DNA from: Thermosynechococcus sp. HN-54
Lineage (GTDB): Bacteria; Cyanobacteriota; Cyanobacteriia; Thermosynechococcales; Thermosynechococcaceae
Assembly: GCF_023650955.1 (NCBI RefSeq)
Contig: NZ_CP098039.1
Location: 1,054,001 to 1,118,000 of the forward strand
Direction: 5' to 3'
DNA length: 64,000 nt
The position numbers and the translations under genes are program-made. This document shows positions 57,126 to 64,000 of this stretch, in pieces (positions within the stretch are counted from its first letter, which is position 1; every line of letters starts with the position of its first letter). The notes beneath the pieces are model-generated. The model worked only from the letters and a program-made list of their open reading frames with translations. It searched no databases and had not been told where the DNA came from.

Positions 57126-57834
57126 CCATATCGATCGTATAGACCCCTGCGGGCACCAAAGCCGTCGGTCGCGCACAGATCACACTGTCTGCCGGACCAA
57201 GAATGACCACTAGATTAGAAGTATTGCTGCAAGGCACCTGTACCAGTTCATAGCTACTGAGGAGTTGGCCGCCGGGGCTATTACTGACGACCACAACTTG
57301 GGGAGAATTGTTATTGGCAATACTACCCGCAATTGCACCGGCTACCGCCGCAGAAGTTAACCCAATCGCCAAATTGCCCCAGAAGCCCCCACCCCAATAA
57401 TTGGGTGTTGGATACCATGGACGACTGCCATTCCACCACCAAGTGTTCCACCTTGGCCGCCAGCGCGGATTCACAATGATGTTGTTGTTATTCCAGCGAT
57501 TATTTTGCCAGCCGCGGTTATTCACGTTATTCCAGTTACGGTTACGGCGGTCAATGTTGGCGTTGTTCCAATTGGGGCGGTTGATGTTGGCATTGCGGAT
57601 ATCGCCACGATGAATATTTTGTTCGCGGTTAGGACGGTTAATGTTACTGAGATTGCCGCGATCAATGTTGCGAATGGTGTTGGGTCGGTTGTTGCGATTA
57701 ATGTTGTCGCGGTTGATCTGAGTCCGGTTGACGCGATTACTGAAGCTCCGCTCGCCATTAAAGGAGCCGCCACGCCTGCGATTGGCAAAGGCCGGCAGGG
57801 GATTCGCAAACGCTGCCAACAAGAGTGTAACCAA
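57091..57834 (-). CDS. Secreted Asn/Arg-rich protein with a glycine-zipper segment
   Basis: About 247 residues; the start is unusual, a TTG at 57834 with GGGGA just upstream. No ATG or GTG is in frame before the preceding stop, but a CTG slightly upstream would give a better signal peptide. After a hydrophobic start (LLLAAFANPLPAFA) comes a stretch of about 100 residues built of N, R, W and I in imperfect units like NINRPN and NIDRGN. A Trp/Gly-rich linker, a glycine-zipper helix (GLTSAAVAGAIAGSIA), and a C-terminal folded part with two Cys (VPCSNTS, SVICARPT) follow. Function is unknown; it could bind the cell surface. Confidence 0.65.
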   Translation of the reverse strand: MVTLLLAAFANPLPAFANRRRGGSFNGERSFSNRVNRTQINRDNINRNNRPNTIRNIDRGNLSNINRPNREQNIHRGDIRNANINRPNWNNANIDRRNRNWNNVNNRGWQNNRWNNNNIIVNPRWRPRWNTWWWNGSRPWYPTPNYWGGGFWGNLAIGLTSAAVAGAIAGSIANNNSPQVVVVSNSPGGQLLSSYELVQVPCSNTSNLVVILGPADSVICARPTALVPAGVYTIDMANLALIPDWSL

Positions 57835-58108
57835 GAGTCCCCGCGTAACGGGGTGTTGCAGTGGAGAAAGTGAGGGATGGATATAGTGATTCCGCCGTAT
57901 TGCCTTGGTTCAGGGTCTTCTGTTCCACTCTAGCTGATTGATCCCAGCGTCACTGCCCTGCTCCCGCCCTCTGTGATATTTCGACACAGGGTCATGTAAA
58001 TGTTCATAATTGGGGACAGATAGGGGAGGGTTTGCACAGTTTTGAGTATGTTCCATCCACAGGAAAAGGGCTGTAGCATAGATAGGAACAGGATCAGAGG
58101 AGGTTTGG

Positions 58109-59116
58109 GTGACCAAAAAACGGGTGCTTTCGGGAGTACAGCCCACAGGTAGCTTGCATTTGGGAAATTACCTCGGCGCGATTCGCAACTGGGTGGCCGG
58201 TCAAGCAGAGTATGAAAACTACTTTTGCGTCGTGGATTTACACGCGATTACGGTGCCCCACGATCCAGCAGAACTGGCTGCCAATACCTATACGGTTGCT
58301 GCGCTCTACTTGGCCTGTGGTATTGACCCGGCCCACGCCACCATTTTTGTGCAATCCCACGTCAGCGCCCATGCCGAACTCACTTGGTTGCTCAACTGCA
58401 TTACCCCCCTCAACTGGCTGGAGGACATGATTCAATTCAAGGAAAAAGCCGTCAAGCAGGGGGAAAACGTAGCGGCAGGACTACTGGACTATCCTGTTCT
58501 CATGGCAGCGGATATTTTGCTCTACGATGCAGATCTTGTCCCTGTCGGGGAAGATCAAAAACAGCATTTGGAACTGACCCGCGATATTGCTGCCCGTGTA
58601 AACTACCTCTTTGCTCGCAATCAGCCGCCGATTTTGAAGCTGCCGGAACCCTTAATTGCCAAGGCAGGGGCACGGGTGATGAGTCTTACCGACGGCACGA
58701 AGAAAATGTCGAAGTCGGATCCATCGGAACTGAGTCGTATTAATCTTTTGGACTCCCCCGATGAGATTCGCAAAAAAATCAAGCGTTGCAAGACCGATGC
58801 CATCCGCGGCCTGACCTTTGATGACCCCAACCGTCCTGAAGCCAACAACTTACTCAGCCTCTATCAAGTGCTAACGGGAAAAACCAAAGAGGCGGTGGCA
58901 GCAGAATGTGCCGATATGGGTTGGGGACAGTTTAAGCCCCTACTGACAGATGCGGTGATTGCCACCTTAGAACCGATTCAACAGCGCTACAACGAGATCA
59001 TGGCGGATCCAAGCTATCTCAAGGATTTGCTGAAAAAAGGGAAAGAGCAGGCAACGAGTGTGGCCAATGCAACATTAGAGCGGGTGAAACTCGCCTTTGG
59101 GTTTACCCTCCCATGA
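58109..59116 (+). CDS. trpS: Tryptophanyl-tRNA synthetase
   Basis: A 335-residue class Ic aminoacyl-tRNA synthetase. It has the HIGH-type signature GVQPTGSLHLGNYLGA near residue 10 and the KMSKS loop TKKMSKSD near residue 198. The GTG start at 58109 has GGAGG upstream. Length is normal. Its stop overlaps the start of the next gene in ATGA. Confidence 0.98.
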   Translation: MTKKRVLSGVQPTGSLHLGNYLGAIRNWVAGQAEYENYFCVVDLHAITVPHDPAELAANTYTVAALYLACGIDPAHATIFVQSHVSAHAELTWLLNCITPLNWLEDMIQFKEKAVKQGENVAAGLLDYPVLMAADILLYDADLVPVGEDQKQHLELTRDIAARVNYLFARNQPPILKLPEPLIAKAGARVMSLTDGTKKMSKSDPSELSRINLLDSPDEIRKKIKRCKTDAIRGLTFDDPNRPEANNLLSLYQVLTGKTKEAVAAECADMGWGQFKPLLTDAVIATLEPIQQRYNEIMADPSYLKDLLKKGKEQATSVANATLERVKLAFGFTLP

Positions 59117-60360
59117 ATGTGACAAGACGGCTGGGACATTTCTGGCGGGCATTTTGGCGGCGATCGCGCCTTGTCAATAAGGAACCCCTGAATCGGGTGA
59201 GTCTAATTGTCATTATTTTGGTGGACATTTTTATCCTCATTAATGTTTTTAGTGGCCTCAGCGAAATTAGCAATTGGCCCTTAAGTCCCAGTCAAGCTCA
59301 GCCCTGCTATGCCCCTTGGTACGCCTATCGCCAAGATAAAGGGAGCGATCGCGCGATGCGGTTTCTAGAGCAACAGATGACTTTGGAGCAATCGCCCCAG
59401 AGTTACGTAGAACGCTTAGAGGAGAGTGCTAAAGGAAAGCTGGGAACCATCTCATCCCTTTGCTTCACCTATGCAGAGTACCAAGATGCCGTCAATCGCC
59501 CCACCAATCAGCAGCGACTCCAGCAACGGCAGCAGAAACAGGCGCAAATTCAAACGCTAGAGGCCACCAATGCCCGCATTCGCCAAGAGTATGACTCGAC
59601 GCTGTTGGAGCAGCTGGCGGGGCAACCCCCGGATCAATCCATCAACTTGGTGGAAGCCGCTAAGGCGAAAGCTACCCTTGAGGCCAACGATCGCCAGATT
59701 GCCGCTCTGAAAAATGAAATTGCTACCCTTGAACAAGCGATTCTCCAAGAACCCGATAGCCAAGCCTTCCTCAACTTTCTAGAGGACACCACGAAATTTG
59801 CCCAGCTTGAAGGCGAATATCGGCACTCTCAATTTTGGTATCCCAGCCTGCAATTTATCCTACAAGCCCTCTTTTTACTCCCCCTAATTGGGATTGCCCT
59901 GTGGGTGTATCGTTTTGCCGATCGCCGGCGCTATGGCCTCCTCGCCCTCATGAGTTGGCACCTATTGGTGATCTTCTTCATTCCCTTGGTGCTGAAGATC
60001 TTTGAGCTGTTGCAGGTGGGGGCACTCTTTAAGTGGCTCTCCAATTGGATTCTTGCCCTCTTTGGTGGCTTGCTCTTTTTAGTGAGTTATGTTTATATCC
60101 TGCTGATCCCAGCCGTCGGGTTTGGCATTATCAAGGTCGGCCAAGCCCTTTTCCTCAATCCGCAGCGACAGGCGGCAGGGCGCATTCAAAAACAACGCTG
60201 TGTTCAGTGTGCCAAGCGGCTGCGGGAGTTGGATCAGTACTGTCCTCACTGCGGTTATTTACAGTGGCTGCCCTGTCCCAATTGTCAGCAGCCCACCTAT
60301 CGCCACCTACCCTATTGTCGCCACTGTGGTGCCCTAGTCCACTCCAACTCCAAAGCTTAG
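59113..60360 (+). CDS. Membrane protein with C-terminal double zinc ribbon
   Basis: A 415-residue protein. One transmembrane helix near residue 35 (IVIILVDIFILINVFSG), a coiled coil at about 140-220 (QQRQQKQAQIQTLEATNARIRQEY), three to four more helices between 235 and 350, and a C-terminal cluster of eight Cys in CVQCAKRL, CPHCGYL, CPNCQQP and CRHCGAL, two zinc ribbons. Homologues in cyanobacteria are unnamed. It starts in an ATGA overlap with trpS, and its stop overlaps the convergent peptidase gene by four bases. Confidence 0.75.
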   Translation: MNVTRRLGHFWRAFWRRSRLVNKEPLNRVSLIVIILVDIFILINVFSGLSEISNWPLSPSQAQPCYAPWYAYRQDKGSDRAMRFLEQQMTLEQSPQSYVERLEESAKGKLGTISSLCFTYAEYQDAVNRPTNQQRLQQRQQKQAQIQTLEATNARIRQEYDSTLLEQLAGQPPDQSINLVEAAKAKATLEANDRQIAALKNEIATLEQAILQEPDSQAFLNFLEDTTKFAQLEGEYRHSQFWYPSLQFILQALFLLPLIGIALWVYRFADRRRYGLLALMSWHLLVIFFIPLVLKIFELLQVGALFKWLSNWILALFGGLLFLVSYVYILLIPAVGFGIIKVGQALFLNPQRQAAGRIQKQRCVQCAKRLRELDQYCPHCGYLQWLPCPNCQQPTYRHLPYCRHCGALVHSNSKA

Positions 60361-60974
60361 TCCTTGCTGGGGCGGTTGAGCCAGTCCGCACACTCCCGCT
60401 GTAATCCCTGTAACGTCATATTCGGTACCCGCTCAGCGGCAAAGGCTTCAGCTTCAATAGGAATGTCATTGGGGTCATAGCCACTCTTGCGGTAGAGATC
60501 GGCCACTAGACTGGGACTGACGCGAATGCCCACGGGTACCAAGGAATCTAGATCTTGTTTGGCGGCAAAGCAGGCTTGAACAACATGCCAGCCCTCATGG
60601 CGCAGGGTTTCGATAAAAATCGGCCAATGGGCAAGGGCGCGGGGGCGCAAGATCAAGCGATCGCGACTAAAACTGTAGGAACCGTAGTTATCATCTTGGC
60701 GTTGACGGATATAGAGGGTCGTGCCCGTGCCCAAAATGGTGCGAATCAACTGATAGGCTTCTACCTCAGCACTGTTTTGCAGCCGAAAACGCGCAGGATC
60801 GCGGCGGGGATAATAGACCAAGTCAAACAGTAGCTGAATATCCTCATCGGAGCCATCAATGGGGATCAAATCCCGCTGGGCTAGACTTGGGGAGGGGGAA
60901 ACAAAAAGGGCGATCGCGACCGTCAATGGAGATAGAGAAACTAGCAGCCAGCCTCGAAGTTGTTGGGTGAACAC
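60357..60974 (-). CDS. Secreted protein with HExxH motif, putative metallopeptidase
   Basis: A 205-residue protein. An N-terminal signal peptide (LLVSLSPLTVAIALFVSPSPSLAQ) points to the periplasm or outside. Near residue 125 is RHEGWHVVQACF, an HExxH zinc motif, followed some 50 residues later by a Glu-rich helix EAEAFAAERV that could give the third ligand, as in gluzincins. I do not recognise the family by name. If active it would be a small zinc protease; it might instead be a degenerate member. Confidence 0.68.
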   Translation of the reverse strand: MFTQQLRGWLLVSLSPLTVAIALFVSPSPSLAQRDLIPIDGSDEDIQLLFDLVYYPRRDPARFRLQNSAEVEAYQLIRTILGTGTTLYIRQRQDDNYGSYSFSRDRLILRPRALAHWPIFIETLRHEGWHVVQACFAAKQDLDSLVPVGIRVSPSLVADLYRKSGYDPNDIPIEAEAFAAERVPNMTLQGLQRECADWLNRPSKD

Positions 60975-61252
60975 AAGGATACCCCCCTTCCTTTGGGGAA
61001 TGCTGATTCTAAGCTAGCAACTTTCATCAAGGCCGAGACGTGTTCTAAATCACGATCCCGTAGCGATCCCCGTCAGGGGTTTCAACCTGTTTCATAGCGA
61101 TGAATTGCCGCTAGAAAACCTCAAAATCGCTCTAGGGGATCATCCAATGACGCAGCACTCCCAATATCTTAGAAAAGGGCTGTATCATGGATTTAGAAAG
61201 AAGGAGTAGATAATATTCATTTATAAATTTTTGTAGAATTCTTACTTTTAAT
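60975..61252. other. Intergenic region with a lone CRISPR-repeat-like palindrome
   Basis: No gene is seen. At 61068-61079 CCCC-GTCA-GGGG lies in a context resembling a type III cyanobacterial CRISPR repeat (minus strand: GGTTGAAACCCCTGACGGGG). Only one copy is present, so no array is called. The promoter of sesB should lie in the AT-rich part at about 61200-61250. Confidence 0.4.
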
Positions 61253-63646
61253 GTGTCTAACAATGCTTTGCCAATGATCGAAAAACTCCTTGTATTATCC
61301 ACTGTTGATGACTCCCCTCAGCAATCGCTGGCCATTGTTGAAGCAGGGGCGGAGGATTCTTTGAAAAAAAATTCTCAAAAAAAGTGTGCATTGCCCTCCA
61401 TAAATTTATTAGTGATTGAAAACATCACCCAATCAGGTGAAATTTTATATCCCTACCTTGCAGAGATTGATCACGTTTACTATCAAGTTCACACCTGTCG
61501 TTATTCTCACTTAACCCCCGGTGTGGTTGCTCAGGCTAAACCGCATCTCTTGGTTTTGATGGCTCAAGGGGATGGCCTGCTCAACACTGTCCAGACTCTC
61601 CAACAGCGTTATCCCCAGTTGCCCCTAGTCGTGATTGACACGAGCGATCGCCCTGAACTAGGGACGCAAGTGCTCCACAGTGGTGCTCAGGACTATCTGA
61701 CTTTGGGTGAACTCAGTCCCAATTTGCTGGCGCGCAGTTTTCGCCATGCCATCGATCGCCATCAGGTGGAACAACAACTTTTGCGCCAAGCCCAGTACGA
61801 TCGCCTGCTGGTGCAGATCACGCAGCACATTCACCAATCCCTTGATCTGGCCACAATTCTCGAAAATGCCGTCAAGGATGTGCGAGAACTCTTGGGGTGC
61901 GATCGCGTGCTCATTTATCGCTTCCTCGATGACTGGCGCGGCATTATGGACGTTGAAGCCGTGGTGCCGCCTTGGTTGTCAGTTCTTGGTGATGTCGTGG
62001 GGGATTCCTGCTTTACGGAACGCTATGTCGAGGCCTACAAGCGCGGTCGCATCCATGTGGTCAACAATTTAGACACCGCCTCTCTCGTTCCCTGCTATCG
62101 GGATTTGCTGGCGCATTATCAGGTCAAGGCCAATCTAGTGGTACCGATTGTTGTCGAAGGGCGACTCTGGGGGTTGCTCATTTGCCACCAATGTAGCCAT
62201 CCCCGCGACTGGCAAGATAGTGAAATTGAACTGATCAAGCAAATTTCTACCCAGTTGGCGATCGCCATCCTCCAGGCAGAACTCTATCAAAAGGCGCAAG
62301 CGGAAATTCAAGAGCGCAAAGAAATGGAAGCTCAACTCCTTTACCAAGCTCGCCATGACCGCCTCACCCATTTACCCAATCGCTGGCTGTTTGAGGAGAA
62401 GTTGCGCCTCACCCTCAATTATGCAGCCGAGCATCCCAACTACCACTACGCCGTTCTCTGTTTGGATTTAGATCGCTTCAAGACCCTCAATGATAGTCTC
62501 GGGCACTCCACGGGTGATTTGTTCCTGCAAGCCTTTGCCCAGCGGCTGAGTCGGTGTGTGAGTCCCCAGGATGTAGTGGCTCGCCTTGGTGGCGATGAAT
62601 TTGCGGTCTTGCTCAGCGATATTCAGGGGATAGAACACGCCCAAGCCATTGCCCAAAGGCTGCGCGATCGCCTCAACCATCCCTTTGAAATTGATCACTA
62701 CACCCTCTACAGCACGGTGAGTATCGGTCTTGTGATGGGTGTTCCCCATTACACCAGTAGCGAGGAACTGCTGCGGGATGCCGACATGGCCATGTACCAC
62801 GCTAAAACCAAGGGGCACAATCGCATTGATGTTTTTCACCCCCTGATGCTGCAACAGGTGCGCGATCGCCTGCATTTAGAAGTGGAACTGCGACAAGCAA
62901 TTGAACGGGGCGACTTTGCCCTCCACTATCAGCCCATCGTCAAGCTCCGTAGCCAATCTCTCAAAGGTTTTGAGGCACTCCTCCGCTGGCAAAAAGGGGA
63001 CACCCTCATTTCCCCTGGAGTCTTTATCCCGATTGCTGAGGAAACGGGTCTGATTTTTGAACTCTCCCGCTGGGTTTTGCACCATGCCTGCGAACAGTTA
63101 CAGCGGTGGCAACAGCGCTATGCCAAGCTCCAGTCGGCGGCGTTTACAATGAGCATCAATCTTTCAGCCAATCAATTTTCTTTGCCCACCCTTGTGGCTG
63201 AGATTCAACAAACCCTTGAGCATTACCATTTAGCAGGGCACTTTCTAAAGATAGAAATTACTGAAAGTACGTTGATGCAGCACTTGGATTCTGCCCGCGA
63301 AATTCTCGCCGAACTCAAACCCATGGGCGTGCGCATTGACATTGATGACTTCGGCACGGGCTACTCCTCCCTGAGCTATTTGCGCAATCTTCCCCTCGAT
63401 GGCATTAAAATTGACCGTTCCTTCATTTCCCAGATGGATCGCAGCCAAGAAGACCTAGAGGTAGTACATGCCATTTTGGTTCTGGCTCGCAACCTCCACC
63501 TCGACTGCATTGCCGAGGGCATTGAAAACACCACTCAACTGCAACTGTTGCGATCCCTCCGCTGTAACTATGGTCAAGGGTATCTTTTTGCCCCCCCATT
63601 GCCTCCTGAAAAAGCTGAGGTTTATCTACAGGAGCATATCCCCTAA
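61253..63646 (+). CDS. sesB: Cyanobacteriochrome c-di-GMP enzyme (GAF-GGDEF-EAL), SesB-like
   Basis: About 797 residues from GTG 61253; ATG 61274 is an alternative. A response-regulator-like N-terminal domain (about 50-165, without an obvious phospho-Asp) precedes a chromophore-binding GAF domain. That GAF carries the DXCF motif DSCF (Cys near residue 253) and the canonical bilin Cys in PCYRDLL (near residue 281), which marks a DXCF cyanobacteriochrome. GGDEF (RLGGDEFAVLL) and EAL (KGFEALLRW, DDFGTGYSSL) domains follow. In T. elongatus SesB (Tlr1999) such a protein degrades c-di-GMP in a colour-dependent way to control cell aggregation. Assignment to sesB rests on architecture and genus. Confidence 0.85.
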   Translation: MSNNALPMIEKLLVLSTVDDSPQQSLAIVEAGAEDSLKKNSQKKCALPSINLLVIENITQSGEILYPYLAEIDHVYYQVHTCRYSHLTPGVVAQAKPHLLVLMAQGDGLLNTVQTLQQRYPQLPLVVIDTSDRPELGTQVLHSGAQDYLTLGELSPNLLARSFRHAIDRHQVEQQLLRQAQYDRLLVQITQHIHQSLDLATILENAVKDVRELLGCDRVLIYRFLDDWRGIMDVEAVVPPWLSVLGDVVGDSCFTERYVEAYKRGRIHVVNNLDTASLVPCYRDLLAHYQVKANLVVPIVVEGRLWGLLICHQCSHPRDWQDSEIELIKQISTQLAIAILQAELYQKAQAEIQERKEMEAQLLYQARHDRLTHLPNRWLFEEKLRLTLNYAAEHPNYHYAVLCLDLDRFKTLNDSLGHSTGDLFLQAFAQRLSRCVSPQDVVARLGGDEFAVLLSDIQGIEHAQAIAQRLRDRLNHPFEIDHYTLYSTVSIGLVMGVPHYTSSEELLRDADMAMYHAKTKGHNRIDVFHPLMLQQVRDRLHLEVELRQAIERGDFALHYQPIVKLRSQSLKGFEALLRWQKGDTLISPGVFIPIAEETGLIFELSRWVLHHACEQLQRWQQRYAKLQSAAFTMSINLSANQFSLPTLVAEIQQTLEHYHLAGHFLKIEITESTLMQHLDSAREILAELKPMGVRIDIDDFGTGYSSLSYLRNLPLDGIKIDRSFISQMDRSQEDLEVVHAILVLARNLHLDCIAEGIENTTQLQLLRSLRCNYGQGYLFAPPLPPEKAEVYLQEHIP

Positions 63647-63894
63647 AACCTTAGTTGCAAAAAATTAAGGAATCAACGCAGACGCTGACCATCAATCAAT
63701 TAATGAACGTACGGAGAAGTTACTGAATTAGGCTACTTTCCTTGGGCGTTCCCCCAATCAAGGACAATCTTTCTAGTCAGGTAAGGTTTGAATAAAATTA
63801 GCTGGACTTATTTATTGAATAAAAAAAATTATCTGCGTTTATAGTATAGAGCCATATCTTTTCTGGCTACTTGAGTGATAGAGTTCTCTTAATC
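63647..63894. other. AT-rich intergenic region after sesB
   Basis: No gene, tRNA or clear terminator is recognised. A possible promoter for the Yfr2-like RNA lies near 63816-63845 (TTGAAT, 19 bp, TATAGT). Confidence 0.35.
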
Positions 63895-63970
63895 CAAGTT
63901 TCGGTCTTTCATCACCGTGAATTGGAAACATTGCCCCCAGACTCGGTGTTGGGGGTACAGGTTCTTTTGT
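63895..63970 (+). ncRNA. Yfr2-like small RNA
   Basis: The core ATTGGAAACA (63921-63930), directly followed by TTGCCCCC and a terminator-like hairpin CCCCCA ... TGGGGG (63934-63955), matches the conserved element of the cyanobacterial Yfr2 (Cyano-1) RNA family as I remember it. Upstream, GTTTCGGT pairs with ACCG ... GAAAC. The 5' end is uncertain; a TATAGT box at about 63840 suggests a longer form. Confidence 0.6.
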
Positions 63971-64000
63971 TAATGAATTAGTTCTTCTCGATATAGGTTC

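Overview
The window reads as chromosome of a thermophilic unicellular cyanobacterium, most likely Thermosynechococcus. The grounds are the very frequent HIP1 octamer GCGATCGC (about 18 copies by eye in the first 10 kb), cyanobacteria-specific families (NtcA, TIGR03279 radical SAM protein, Tab2, DUF3285, DUF1822, DesC), and a blue-light-type cyanobacteriochrome c-di-GMP enzyme matching SesB of Thermosynechococcus. No rRNA, tRNA, prophage or CRISPR array is seen.

Layout. 0-7 kb: a histidine kinase cut by the window edge, ScpA, an inositol-monophosphatase family enzyme with a ferredoxin, a DUF1269 membrane protein, a solenoid membrane protein and the DesC desaturase. 7-17 kb: a GH63/MGH1-like glycosidase, two coupled hypothetical genes, the nitrogen regulator NtcA, a SyrD-type ABC exporter with a small membrane protein, the TIGR03279 radical SAM protein and HemC. 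17-25 kb: a very large secreted protein joining a two-partner-secretion domain to a CHAT protease domain, a PP2C phosphatase and AccD. 24-36 kb: RseP, Nth, a broken Uma2 gene, a glyoxalase II, a trypsin/TPR protein, a three-gene overlapping operon (Cache-HAMP receptor, GIY-YIG protein, CysQ-like phosphatase), RodA, DUF3285, YbeY and diacylglycerol kinase. 36-41 kb: YchF, phosphoglucomutase, SbcD, a second Uma2 remnant and a candidate small RNA.

41-47 kb is the accessory region. It carries a sigma-70-like regulator, a DUF1822 protein and a CHAT caspase-like gene, all on the minus strand. An IS4-type element with an internal 638-bp tandem duplication has landed between DUF1822 and CHAT, and the CHAT gene has a probable internal deletion and two frame changes. 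This decaying module is the best candidate here for a poorly described system. Intact copies in relatives would show what it does.

47-64 kb returns to core genes: MBL hydrolase, lipase-like hydrolase, TrmB, SDR, ammonium transporter Amt, Tab2, DapB, cupin, M1 aminopeptidase, an Asn/Arg-rich secreted protein, TrpS, a zinc-ribbon membrane protein, a putative secreted HExxH peptidase, SesB and a Yfr2-like RNA. Nitrogen control is a visible theme: NtcA is encoded here and a perfect GTA-N8-TAC site lies between amt and tab2.

All function calls come from reading motifs by eye. No alignment or database search was run.
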